This document shows positions 55,353-64,000 of a DNA stretch of 64,000 bases, piece by piece. Positions within the stretch are counted from its first letter, which is position 1. Each line of letters opens with the position of its first letter. Source of the stretch: Roseinatronobacter sp. S2 (GTDB lineage Bacteria > Pseudomonadota > Alphaproteobacteria > Rhodobacterales > Rhodobacteraceae); assembly GCF_029581395.1 (NCBI RefSeq), contig NZ_CP121113.1:924501-988500 (forward strand), written 5' to 3'. The notes under the pieces were generated by a model that saw only the letters and a list, made by a program, of their open reading frames with translations, did not search any database and was not told where the DNA came from. Both the position numbers and the translations under genes were made by a program.

Positions 55353-55391
55353 GCGCCATCGGCAGGCCGCGGGACGGCCCACCGATGGCGC
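55353..55391 (+). terminator. Candidate hairpin at end of thi operon
   Basis: GCGCCATCGG (55353-55362) and CCGATGGCGC (55382-55391) are perfectly complementary, with a GC-rich 19-base loop that can itself pair. It lies 50 bases after thiX and before the convergent glycosyltransferase gene. There is no U-run, so it may be a Rho-assisted or protective structure rather than a classical terminator. Confidence 0.45.
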
Positions 55392-55481
55392 GGCGGCCTT
55401 CGGCCTTGGTTCTGCGCCTTGGGAAAGTCCAACGGCAGCAAAACGCCACTATTTGCCCTGCCATGCAGCCCCAACCCACCT

Positions 55482-56315
55482 TCAGCGTCCGCGCGCCCAA
55501 CCGGTGCGGTCACGACTGCGGGTCAGGCGCACAAGTGCTGAAATGACGGCATAGACGCCAAACCCGACAGGGTCGGCCTTCAGCAAGGCCCAGACATCCG
55601 GTCGCGGCTTGTCGTCGTTCTGCATCAGATCAGGGAACAGCGCGGCAAGCTGCGCAAGTCCCTGATCCTGCCTGCGCCGCACGCGGACCAGGCGCGCCAG
55701 ACCTTCGGCCATTGGCCATTCATAGGTCGCGCCGACTTGCACACGTTCGTGCGGGGCAAACTGTAACCGGACAAAGGTGTCATCAGAAATAATGTCGGGA
55801 AACTGGTCCCAGCGCTGTCGCCCTGCCGCGTTTACTGCAAAAAGGCCAAACCCTGCGGCCTTGGACCTGGCAAATGGCAGGCGTTGCCAAAAGCGGGCAT
55901 ATTGTGTGGTCAGCCAACTTGCGGGGGCTGGAATGCGCGGTGTGCCAGAACCATATAGCGGCTTGCCGGACGCCAGCGCATCAGTCAGGTCCGCCAGCAC
56001 ATCCGGGCTGACGATCACATCGGCATCCAGATAGACGCGGATATACCCGGTCGCGCAGTGATCGCCCGCGTTCAGCGCCTTGATCTTGTTTCCCGCAGGC
56101 AGGTCCAGAACATGCAAAGACCAGCCGCGTTGTTCTGCCGCGTCGGTGAACCTATGGGCCACCGCAACAGTGTCATCGTTGCAGCCATTCGCCACAACCA
56201 GCACTTCCATTGTGTGGCGCGGCAGCGGGCTGGACGCCAGAACAGCCTTCAGGCAGGCCCCGATATACTGCCCTTCATTGCTGGCTGGAATGATCACCGA
56301 AACAACCTGTGTCAT
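55482..56315 (-). CDS. Family 2 glycosyltransferase
   Basis: 277 residues. GT-A fold: VVSVIIPASNEGQYIGACLKAV at the start, VLVVANGCNDDT, and the metal-binding VYLDADVIVSPDVL. The later ISDDTFVRLQFAP supplies the acceptor-site acidic residues. No membrane helix is strongly predicted except possibly near the C-terminus (VGFGVYAVISALVRL). ATG 56315 overlaps the upstream gene's stop as ATGA, and the family N-terminus begins right there. Last of three polysaccharide-type genes. Confidence 0.85.
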   Translation of the reverse strand: MTQVVSVIIPASNEGQYIGACLKAVLASSPLPRHTMEVLVVANGCNDDTVAVAHRFTDAAEQRGWSLHVLDLPAGNKIKALNAGDHCATGYIRVYLDADVIVSPDVLADLTDALASGKPLYGSGTPRIPAPASWLTTQYARFWQRLPFARSKAAGFGLFAVNAAGRQRWDQFPDIISDDTFVRLQFAPHERVQVGATYEWPMAEGLARLVRVRRRQDQGLAQLAALFPDLMQNDDKPRPDVWALLKADPVGFGVYAVISALVRLTRSRDRTGWARGR

Positions 56316-57313
56316 TGCAAGGCTGCGCCTGAATCCGAGTGCGACATGCCCAACCCCGTGACCGGCAAGGCGCGCGTGACCGACCACACGGTTTCCTGCA
56401 TCAGTTCTGCCAGCTCAGGGGGCGGGGCTTGTGCCATGCTGCCATCGGCGCGCAGCAACTCATGCGGTATCCCGCGCGGGTCCTGATGATACAACACCGC
56501 AAAATGTGTAAGCGCGACCAGATAATTCCCCACATCATTCAGATGGATAGGATCCAGATCGCTAGTCGGGGTGCGGGCAAACAGATCGGTATGATCGGCC
56601 ATACCCGCGACCCCGCCCTGCGCTGCGGCTGCGCGCGTCAGGGCGGCCATGACGCGACCCACCGGAATGACATGGATAACGCCGGTACCCGACTGCGCCA
56701 TTGCCTGCGCCAGAATGGTCCCTTCCCATAATGCGTCTGGGTCGGTGTCCAGCCGGTGCAACCAGTCATCCAGTGTGGTCAGATGCGGCCATGATTCATA
56801 CATGTAGACGCGTATATCGGGCCTGCCCGCGCGGGCTTTTGCCGCCCATAGCGTGGCATAGCGCGCGGAATCGTGCCAGCGAATGGCGTCTTTCAACTCC
56901 ACCATCTCTGTCATGATGAAGCTGTCATAATCGCCCGAGTCCAGCGCCTCATGCGGGTCGCGCCAGGCTTGTGTTGTGTTCATGTCGTCAAACCCGTTGA
57001 CCGGATGCGCGGGGTCCCAATGCTCGCGCAGGCTGGTGCCCCAACCAAGCTGGCTGTTGTAGCGATGGTCCGGAAAACCCGCACTTGCGGCCAGTTGCTC
57101 AATAAAGGCAGGTATGTCGTGACCAACAAGGCTATGACCAAGTTGATAAACCGTCTGGCTGGAATCCGGTTGTGGCAAAGCGGATTTATACAGCGCGGCC
57201 CGATCCTGCGCCGATAACGGGCGCGGTTCGTCCATGGCCCGCCAGAGCGCCAGCGCCAGCGCCGCAAAAAACGCAAAAACCAGAATTGCCCTGTGTCTGT
57301 AAATGGGGATCAT
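56312..57313 (-). CDS. Membrane-anchored SGNH-like protein
   Basis: 333 residues. A single N-terminal membrane helix (HRAILVFAFFAALALALW) anchors a periplasmic domain. SGNH-like blocks: YQLGHSLVGHDIPAFIEQLA (Ser), an internal GWGTSLREHWD, MYESWPHL, and SDLDPIHLNDVGNYLVAL (Asp and His). It probably edits acyl or ester groups on a glycan, given the glycosyltransferases on both sides; that is inference. Coupled by 4 bases to the downstream GT2 gene. Confidence 0.72.
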   Translation of the reverse strand: MIPIYRHRAILVFAFFAALALALWRAMDEPRPLSAQDRAALYKSALPQPDSSQTVYQLGHSLVGHDIPAFIEQLAASAGFPDHRYNSQLGWGTSLREHWDPAHPVNGFDDMNTTQAWRDPHEALDSGDYDSFIMTEMVELKDAIRWHDSARYATLWAAKARAGRPDIRVYMYESWPHLTTLDDWLHRLDTDPDALWEGTILAQAMAQSGTGVIHVIPVGRVMAALTRAAAAQGGVAGMADHTDLFARTPTSDLDPIHLNDVGNYLVALTHFAVLYHQDPRGIPHELLRADGSMAQAPPPELAELMQETVWSVTRALPVTGLGMSHSDSGAALQ

Positions 57314-57412
57314 GGCGATGGGGTGCTTTCCAAGTGAAGCGTTGTCGGCAGCGCGATGATCTCCGCTAGGGCAGGGCTTTGCAAGACATCTGCCAAGGGG
57401 ACTTGGTTATTT

Positions 57413-58297
57413 TCAGCGACGGGCACTGCGCGATTTCGCGGCAAGCACAGAAAGTCGGGGCAAGATCATGGCACATTTCATATATCGCCATGCCAGTCGC
57501 CTTGGGCTTCCAGCCAGACGCCAAAGCCATTCCATCGCGATCATGCGTATGATGCGGGGGGCGCGAATCTGTGTTCTGGCCAGAAAGTCCAGACCCGCAC
57601 CGATGGATATGAAGCCCATATCCGGCAGGGTCGTGCGGCCATAGATGGCAAAGCGTTCCTGTTTGGGGGCGCCCAATGCCAGCAGGCACAGCTGTGCCCC
57701 TGCGTCATGGGCCTGTTGCAGCACATGTCTGGCAAGGGGGCTGTCCGGATCAAACCCCATTGGCGGCGCAAGTCTGGCGACGACCTTTAATGCAGGAAAA
57801 CGCGCCGTCAGCCTGTCAGTGGCTTTGTCCAGCACATCCTGTGTCGATCCGATGAAGGCGATGGGAACCCCGAGCTCCGCTGCAATCGCGCAGACAGGTT
57901 CAATCAGGTCCGATCCCGGCATGTGGGCGACGGGGCACCCGGCAAGGCGTGAGAGCCACACAATAGGGTTGCCGTCCGCCAAAATGATATCATGCGCATT
58001 ATAGGCCGAACGGAATACCGGATCTTCGTGAAGTTTCACCAGATGATCCAGGTTCAAGGTTGCGATTGCAAATCCTGTCCGGGTGCCCAGCATTTCGCGA
58101 AACAGATCGAAAAACTCCTCGCGTGACGCAGATGAGACATTTACCTTATGACCCGCAACCTCAAAGGTCATGTCACGCATGTGTCCAAGCGGTGCTGGTA
58201 CGTTCCAATTGGTAGCGTTCTTTGGGTGTTGTCCTGACTTGCTTGAACTCAGGTCACTCATTTCGAACGTGTCCATGCCAACGCTGATTTTACCCAT
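57413..58297 (-). CDS. WecG/TagA/CpsF family glycosyltransferase
   Basis: 294 residues. Family GT26 marks: FAIATLNLDHLVKLHEDPVFRSAYNAHDIILADGNPIVWLSRLAG, then PGSDLIEPVCAIAAELGVPIAFIGS and CLLALGAPKQERFA. ISIGAGLDFLARTQIRAPRI... and EWLWRLAGSPRRLAWRY complete the C-terminus. It adds a sugar (often ManNAc-type) to an undecaprenyl-linked intermediate in exopolysaccharide synthesis. The first 45 residues are not family-like, so the start might be internal. First gene of a three-gene operon. Confidence 0.87.
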   Translation of the reverse strand: MGKISVGMDTFEMSDLSSSKSGQHPKNATNWNVPAPLGHMRDMTFEVAGHKVNVSSASREEFFDLFREMLGTRTGFAIATLNLDHLVKLHEDPVFRSAYNAHDIILADGNPIVWLSRLAGCPVAHMPGSDLIEPVCAIAAELGVPIAFIGSTQDVLDKATDRLTARFPALKVVARLAPPMGFDPDSPLARHVLQQAHDAGAQLCLLALGAPKQERFAIYGRTTLPDMGFISIGAGLDFLARTQIRAPRIIRMIAMEWLWRLAGSPRRLAWRYMKCAMILPRLSVLAAKSRSARR

Positions 58298-58587
58298 TAC
58301 ATTTCCGCCTGTTGATACACACTTAAAGCACTACACAGACTCACTCTCAAAATGTGTCCAGAATTGGGTTAAACAAACTCAATTGTTTGGTATTTTTGTG
58401 GTAATGGTGGCATCTCGCATGAATTTATGCCTGTATAGCGTGTTTTCGATCGGGGCGTTTGGCCCACGCCGGACAAACACCAGAACTTCTGGACGCGGGC
58501 GACATGTTGCCCGCGCGTGATTGCGGCAAACCCACAGCAATCCTGATTTTGTTTGCGGGTCAGACACCGCAGACGCCGTGTCGCATT

Positions 58588-58625
58588 CCTGCCCTGCACG
58601 CCGGCAAGGCCGCGTGCAGGGCAGG
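58588..58625 (-). terminator. Strong 14-bp hairpin after carB
   Basis: CCTGCCCTGCACGC and GCGTGCAGGGCAGG form a perfect 14-bp stem around a 10-base loop, ending 9 bases from the carB stop. No U-run follows on the minus strand, so it may protect the carB 3' end or act with Rho. The rest of 58298-58587 is the AT-rich upstream region of the WecG-type gene, with no extra gene. Confidence 0.6.
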
Positions 58626-58634
58626 TCGTGGATA

Positions 58635-61600
58635 TCAGTGTTGCAAGGCGCGCACGCCAATCTCGCCTTCTTCACGGGCCCTGATGGCCAGAACAGCGGC
58701 ATGGCTGCCGGCTGCTGTCGTGAAATACGGGATCTTGTTATACAGCGCCACAGAGCGAATTTCGCGGCTGTCCTCGACCGCTTGTGCGCCTTCGGTGGTA
58801 TTCAGCAGCATGACGATTTCGCCGCTTTTCAGCAGGTCAACGATATTGGGCCGCCCTTCATAGACTTTGTTGACAATGTCACAGGTGACACCGTGCTCGC
58901 GCAGCCAGTCGGCGGTGCCCCGCGTTGCAATGATCTGGAAGCCCAGTTCAATCAGCGATTGCGCGGTTTCCAGTATCATTGGCCCCTTGTCGTAATCCTT
59001 GATCGACACAAAGACCTTGCCGCTTTCGGGCAATGTCACGCCTGCGCCCAGCTGCGCTTTGTAGAAGGCGCGCGCGAAATTGCGTGCCCAGCCCATCACC
59101 TCGCCGGTTGAACGCATTTCGGGGCCAAGCAGTGTGTCCACACCCGGAAAACGTGCAAATGGCAACACCGCTTCCTTGACCGAAAACCACGGGGTCTGCG
59201 GGTCTGCCAGTGTCAGGGGATCCCCCATGGGCAGCGGCTCGGTGGGTTTGACATCGCCATCCAGCGGCGCGCGCAGCGGAAAGTTCGACAACGGTTCGCC
59301 CGCCATAAGGCGCGCGGCAATTGATGCGATTGCACTGTCCGTGGATTTGGCGACGAAGGGAACCGTGCGGCTGGCGCGCGGGTTCACTTCCAGCACATAG
59401 ATCACATCATCCTTGATGGCGAATTGCACATTCATCAGGCCCACGACATTCAGCCCGCGTGCCATCGCTTCGGTTTGTTTGTGCAATTCAGCGATGATCT
59501 CCTGCGACAAGGAATAAGGGGGAAGCGAACAGGCGCTGTCGCCCGAATGCACGCCCGCTTCCTCGATATGCTGCATGATGCCCGCAACATGCACGGCCTG
59601 ACCGTCGCACAGCGCGTCCACATCAACTTCGACCGCGCCAATAAGATAGCTGTCCAGCAAAACGGGGTTCTTGCCCGACACCTGCACCGCATCACGGATG
59701 TAGCGTTCCAGATGCGCATCGTCGCGCACGATTTCCATGGCGCGCCCGCCCAGAACATAGGACGGGCGGATCACCAGCGGGTAGCCCACCTTCTGCGCAA
59801 TCTCGAATGCCTGATCGCGACTGGACGCGATGCCGTTGACCGGCTGTTTCAGCCCCAGCTTGTTCAGAAGCGCCTGAAAACGCTCGCGGTCCTCGGCCAG
59901 ATCAATCGCGTCGGGGCTGGTTCCCAGGATGGGAATCCCTTCTTCTTGCAGCGCATTGGCCAGCTTCAGCGGGGTCTGTCCGCCGAACTGGACGATCACA
60001 CCGTGCAGCGTGCCGTTTTCCTGCTCAACCCGCAGGATTTCCAGCACATGCTCCAGCGTCAGCGGTTCAAAATACAGCCGGTCCGATGTGTCATAATCGG
60101 TGGACACTGTTTCAGGGTTGCAGTTGATCATGATGGTTTCATAGCCAACATCCGTTAGCGCGAAACAGGCGTGGCAGCAGCAGTAATCGAATTCGATCCC
60201 CTGCCCGATCCGGTTGGGTCCACCGCCCAGAATAACCACCTTCTTGCGGTCGGACGGGCGCGCTTCGCATTCCACATCGCCCATCACGGGGGTTTCATAG
60301 GTCGAATACATATACGGGGTCTGCGCCTCGAATTCGGCGGCGCAGGTGTCGATGCGCTTGAACACTGCGGTCACGCCCAGATTGCGGCGCGCGCGGCGCA
60401 CTTGCGCCTCGTCCCGGCCGGTCAGCGTTGCAAGGCGCGCATCGGTGAAACCCATCATCTTCAGATCGCGCAAGCCTTCGGCGGTGACGGGCAGCCCGTC
60501 GGCGCGTATTTGTGCTTCGGCATCGATGATTTCGCGGATACGGGCCAGAAACCAAGGATCAAACGATGTGGCGGCCTGAATTTCGTCATCTGACAACCCT
60601 TCGCGCATGGCCTGTGCGATCAGCCGGATGCGGTCGGGGGTCTGTGCGGAAATGGCCTTGATGACGGATGCCTTGTCGGGCGCGCCGGGAATGGCGATTT
60701 CGTCAAACCCGCTTAGTCCGGTTTCCATGCTGGCCAGCGCCTTTTGCATGGATTCGTGGAAGGTGCGGCCAATCGCCATCGCCTCGCCCACCGATTTCAT
60801 GGCGGTGGTTAGTTCAGGCTTGGAGCCGGGGAACTTTTCAAAAGCGAACCTTGGGATTTTCGTGACCACATAATCTATGGTCGGTTCAAACGAAGCGGGT
60901 GTCACTTTTGTGATGTCGTTGTCCAGCTCGTCCAGTGTGTAGCCTACTGCCAGCTTGGCCGCGATCTTGGCGATTGGAAAGCCTGTGGCCTTGGACGCCA
61001 GCGCGGATGACCGCGACACGCGGGGGTTCATTTCGATCACCACCATGCGCCCGTCTTCGGGGTTGATCGCCCATTGCACGTTCGACCCGCCGGTTTCGAC
61101 CCCGATTTCACGCAGCACAGCGATAGAGCCGTTGCGCATGATCTGGTATTCCTTGTCAGTCAGCGTCAGCGCGGGTGCCACGGTGATTGAATCGCCCGTG
61201 TGCACCCCCATCGGGTCCACATTTTCAATGGAACAAACGATGATGGCGTTGTCTGCGCGGTCGCGCACGACTTCCATTTCGAATTCTTTCCAGCCCAGCA
61301 GAGATTCATCGACCAGAATCTGCGCCATGGGGGATGCATCAAGCCCCGACCGGCAGATGCGTTCGTAATCATCGCGGTTATAGGCCACACCGCCGCCAGT
61401 GCCGCCAAGCGTGAAGGCAGGGCGGATAATCGCGGGCAGGCCGACATATTCAATGGCGGCCATGGCTTCGGCAACGCCTGCATTGATGTCATATTTGCCG
61501 TTGGGCAGTTTGGGCGCGGCAACGATGGTCGCGCGCGGGTTTTCAATGCCCAGCCTGTCCATGGCTTCGCGAAACAGCTTGCGGTCTTCGGCCATTTCAA

Positions 61601-61967
61601 TGGCCTCACGCTTGGCGCCGATCATTTCAACGCCGAATTTTTCCAGAACGCCCATATCCGCCAGCGCCAGCGACGTGTTCAGGCCGGTCTGCCCGCCCAT
61701 TGTGGGCAGCAGCGCGTCGGGGCGTTCCTTTTCGATGATCTTGGCGACAATTTCGGGCGTAATCGGTTCGATATATGTTGCATCGGCAAGGCCGGGGTCG
61801 GTCATGATCGTCGCCGGGTTCGAGTTGACCAGAATCACCCGGTACCCTTCCTCGCGCAGGGCCTTGCAGGCTTGTGTCCCGGAATAGTCGAATTCACAGG
61901 CCTGTCCGATGACGATAGGCCCCGCACCAATGATCATGATGGATTTGATATCGGTTCTTTTCGGCAT
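58635..61967 (-). CDS. carB: Carbamoyl phosphate synthase large subunit
   Basis: 1110 residues. Makes carbamoyl phosphate from bicarbonate, ATP and glutamine-derived ammonia (with CarA) for pyrimidines and arginine. Two homologous ATP-grasp halves are visible: [22 protein letters not shown] / [25 protein letters not shown], and the paired ATP-grasp signatures ([24 protein letters not shown]). An MGS-like allosteric domain forms the C-terminus. ATG 61967 ([10 protein letters not shown]) is the family start; an upstream ATG at 62003 would add 12 residues. carA is not in the window. Confidence 0.97.
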   Translation of the reverse strand: MPKRTDIKSIMIIGAGPIVIGQACEFDYSGTQACKALREEGYRVILVNSNPATIMTDPGLADATYIEPITPEIVAKIIEKERPDALLPTMGGQTGLNTSLALADMGVLEKFGVEMIGAKREAIEMAEDRKLFREAMDRLGIENPRATIVAAPKLPNGKYDINAGVAEAMAAIEYVGLPAIIRPAFTLGGTGGGVAYNRDDYERICRSGLDASPMAQILVDESLLGWKEFEMEVVRDRADNAIIVCSIENVDPMGVHTGDSITVAPALTLTDKEYQIMRNGSIAVLREIGVETGGSNVQWAINPEDGRMVVIEMNPRVSRSSALASKATGFPIAKIAAKLAVGYTLDELDNDITKVTPASFEPTIDYVVTKIPRFAFEKFPGSKPELTTAMKSVGEAMAIGRTFHESMQKALASMETGLSGFDEIAIPGAPDKASVIKAISAQTPDRIRLIAQAMREGLSDDEIQAATSFDPWFLARIREIIDAEAQIRADGLPVTAEGLRDLKMMGFTDARLATLTGRDEAQVRRARRNLGVTAVFKRIDTCAAEFEAQTPYMYSTYETPVMGDVECEARPSDRKKVVILGGGPNRIGQGIEFDYCCCHACFALTDVGYETIMINCNPETVSTDYDTSDRLYFEPLTLEHVLEILRVEQENGTLHGVIVQFGGQTPLKLANALQEEGIPILGTSPDAIDLAEDRERFQALLNKLGLKQPVNGIASSRDQAFEIAQKVGYPLVIRPSYVLGGRAMEIVRDDAHLERYIRDAVQVSGKNPVLLDSYLIGAVEVDVDALCDGQAVHVAGIMQHIEEAGVHSGDSACSLPPYSLSQEIIAELHKQTEAMARGLNVVGLMNVQFAIKDDVIYVLEVNPRASRTVPFVAKSTDSAIASIAARLMAGEPLSNFPLRAPLDGDVKPTEPLPMGDPLTLADPQTPWFSVKEAVLPFARFPGVDTLLGPEMRSTGEVMGWARNFARAFYKAQLGAGVTLPESGKVFVSIKDYDKGPMILETAQSLIELGFQIIATRGTADWLREHGVTCDIVNKVYEGRPNIVDLLKSGEIVMLLNTTEGAQAVEDSREIRSVALYNKIPYFTTAAGSHAAVLAIRAREEGEIGVRALQH

Positions 61968-62261
61968 GATGGACCCCTGAATGGCGCGCGCAGCAGATAA
62001 CACAGCGCATTATTGCACCGTGTAAATTGCGCGCGTTATATCCAAGGCATGCGGCGGCGCAACCCCTGTTCGCACCTGACCATCGTTGTTCATGTAGCTG
62101 GTTTGCACTGTTGGATTTAAATCAAAAAATCAGTGTGGTATGCAAAAGGCCAGATTATGTTTACGACGATTATACTTAATGCATTGTGTTGGTGCGTAGA
62201 TGAAAGAATTTGTTAATGTAGAACAGGCAAAATGCCTGGGCACGGCGCGAAACAGGACGAA

Positions 62262-64000
62262 ATGACCGGCGACAGAAACCCCAACAGCAATGAAGCGCGC
62301 CTGACCGACATTCAGGGTCTGGTGGTGGAATTGATAAACCGCCTGCTTAGCACCAACATCGACGAAATTGACCACGCGATTGATGATGCGCTGGCCAAGA
62401 TTGGTGCCTTTACAGGCCGCGACCGTGCCTATGTGTTCGTACGCCATGAAGACACTGCCGACAATACACATGAATGGTGTGCCGCAGGGGTCGACCCCAT
62501 GAAAGAAGCCCTGCAGGGCATCTCGATGGAGGAGTTCCACACTGTCCGGGAGTTGCTGGACAAGGGGGAGGCTGCGAATATTTCAGATGTGCGGGATTAC
62601 CCCGAAACCTCTGATACGCGGCAGTTTCTGGATGCGCAGGGAATCCGTTCCATGCTGTTGGTGCCGATGGTGCCGGATGGTGAATTGTTCGGTGTGGTCG
62701 GATTTGACAGTGTGTCGGGCGTCGGGTTCTTTTCCCCAAGCGAGATTTACCTGCTGCGGTCATTTGCCGATGTGGTGACATCCGTTCTGTTGCGCCGCGA
62801 TTCGGTTCTGGCCGTTCGCGCAGCCCAGGAAGAACTGGCCCGCGAACGTGCGTTCCTTCAGGGAATTGTCAGCACCAGCGCCACGGGGTTTGTGGTTCTG
62901 TCCAGTGAGGGGCGCATCATTTACGCCAATGACGCCGCAGAATCCGTTCTGGGTGTGTCCCGCGACTTCATGATGGGCGAGATGTATAACAGCTCGAAAT
63001 GGGAAATGACCGATATTGATGGCAACCCCATCAAGGAAGAAGATGAACCCTTTGTAATTGTCCAGAAAACTGGGCGCATGGTTCAGAACCACCGTGTTGC
63101 GCTGCATTGCAATGACGGACTGCGGTATTCATCGTTCAACGCAGCACCCATTGCGGCCGCAGACGGGCAGGATGCGCGGGTCGTCTACGCCGTCACGGAT
63201 GTGACAGCCCTTGTCACCGCAGAGCAGGCGCGCGCTGTGGCGCTGGATGACGCGCGGCGCGCAAATGTGGCGAAATCGAACTTTCTGGCCAAGATGAGTC
63301 ATGAAATCCGGACCCCCCTGAACGGAATCTTGGGTATTTCCGATATTCTGGCAGAAACCATTGCGGACAAGACCAGCCTGCAAATGATCAATGTGCTGCG
63401 CAATTCCGGCACATTGCTTATGGGCATCATCAACGACCTTCTGGATATGAGCAAGATTGAAGCCGATGCACTGGAGCTGGAGGCCGTCCCCTTCCTGTTG
63501 TCGGATCTGGCGCGTCGCACCGAAGAAGTGCACACCCTGCGTGCTGCGGAGAAGGGATTTTCCTTCAGCGTTCGCATCGAAGACCCGATTGATGCGCCAC
63601 GCCTTGGGGACCCGCAGCGCCTGACGCAGATTTTGCATAACCTGATCAGCAATGCGGTGAAGTTCACGCAGCAGGGCTATGTCAATGTATGGCTGTCGGC
63701 CCTTGATTGCGGGATGATACAGATCCGCGTTGAGGACAGCGGCATCGGTATGACGCCGGCACAGCTGCAACGCGTTTTCGCGCCGTTTTCGCAGGCCGAC
63801 AGTTCTATCTCGCGGCGGTTCGGGGGCACAGGTCTGGGCATGTCCATCGTCAAGCGTCTGGTCGAGATGATGGATGGCACAATCGAGTTGGAGAGCACAG
63901 AAGGGCAGGGCACCACGATCACAATCAAGCTGCCGCTGCCGGTTTCCATGGAAAAAGATTCGGATGGTAAGCCCCAGCCCCCCAAAGACGGGGGAGAAAC
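62262..64000 (+). CDS. GAF-PAS sensor histidine kinase, truncated by window end
   Basis: At least 579 residues; no stop before the window ends. GAF domain (about 20-185: AFTGRDRAYVFVRHEDTADN, RSMLLVPMVPDGELFGVVGFD), PAS domain (about 200-320: GIVSTSATGFVVLSSEGRIIYANDAAESVLG), HisKA with His347 in KMSHEIRTPLNG, and HATPase_c (LISNAVKFTQQG, DSGIGM, RFGGTGLGMSIV). A receiver domain may follow. The N-terminal layout parallels the kinase at 8949. ATG 62262 is used; the in-frame ATG 62232 is possible. Confidence 0.9.
   Translation, partial: MTGDRNPNSNEARLTDIQGLVVELINRLLSTNIDEIDHAIDDALAKIGAFTGRDRAYVFVRHEDTADNTHEWCAAGVDPMKEALQGISMEEFHTVRELLDKGEAANISDVRDYPETSDTRQFLDAQGIRSMLLVPMVPDGELFGVVGFDSVSGVGFFSPSEIYLLRSFADVVTSVLLRRDSVLAVRAAQEELARERAFLQGIVSTSATGFVVLSSEGRIIYANDAAESVLGVSRDFMMGEMYNSSKWEMTDIDGNPIKEEDEPFVIVQKTGRMVQNHRVALHCNDGLRYSSFNAAPIAAADGQDARVVYAVTDVTALVTAEQARAVALDDARRANVAKSNFLAKMSHEIRTPLNGILGISDILAETIADKTSLQMINVLRNSGTLLMGIINDLLDMSKIEADALELEAVPFLLSDLARRTEEVHTLRAAEKGFSFSVRIEDPIDAPRLGDPQRLTQILHNLISNAVKFTQQGYVNVWLSALDCGMIQIRVEDSGIGMTPAQLQRVFAPFSQADSSISRRFGGTGLGMSIVKRLVEMMDGTIELESTEGQGTTITIKLPLPVSMEKDSDGKPQPPKDGGE

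Overview
The window looks like the chromosome of a photoheterotroph-type alphaproteobacterium of the Rhodobacteraceae (Roseobacter/Rhodobacter group). Support comes from the GC-rich backbone, the hom-glpX-recJ-tRNA-Glu order, a TPP-riboswitch thi operon, and the intergenic signature 'CCCCGGAGTATTTTGGGCAAGATGAA', which I recognise from that family. The assignment is inferred from gene style, not from a database search.

Layout. 1-3128: galactoside catabolism (dgoA end, SMP-30-type lactonase, GH42 beta-galactosidase). 3129-17868: core genes (uvrB, Na/Pi symporter, argE, a multi-PAS hybrid histidine kinase, hom, glpX, an isochorismatase-like hydrolase, recJ). 17956-18030: tRNA-Glu(UUC).

18015-36852: an 18.8-kb genomic island integrated at the 3' end of tRNA-Glu. 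It is bounded by a perfect 17-bp direct repeat and has a tRNA-proximal tyrosine integrase. It carries a divergent pair of ribbon-helix-helix regulators with twin operators, an HsdS remnant, an Mrr-type endonuclease, and a single-chain nuclease/N6-methyltransferase. Next comes a two-gene operon encoding a 1667-residue NERD / two kinase-like domains / SF1-helicase protein and an unrecognised 471-residue partner. A second tyrosine recombinase, DUF488 and GIY-YIG genes, and a frameshifted replication-like gene follow. Related sites around GCAATTRATTGC are scattered through the inner part; one 16-bp version brackets the helicase system and the second recombinase. The NERD-kinase-helicase operon is the best candidate for an undescribed (probably defence) system.

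36862-38417: debris, namely the C-terminus of another integrase abutting the right att site (tandem island accretion) and a broken IS5-type transposase. 38418-47400: a secreted SGNH hydrolase, a hexanucleotide tandem repeat, a LysR regulator, and a peptide-type ABC importer operon ending in a fumarase-superfamily lyase. 47725-55303: a TPP riboswitch followed by thiD-thiO-thiS-thiG-thiE-thiF-thiY-tenA-thiZ-thiX, which covers thiazole synthesis, pyrimidine salvage and pyrimidine uptake in one operon. 55482-58297: a small polysaccharide operon (WecG/TagA-type transferase, membrane SGNH protein, GT2 transferase). 58635-61967: carB. 62262-end: a second GAF-PAS histidine kinase, cut by the window edge.

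Translational coupling (ATGA or short overlaps) is common in the host operons and also in the island.
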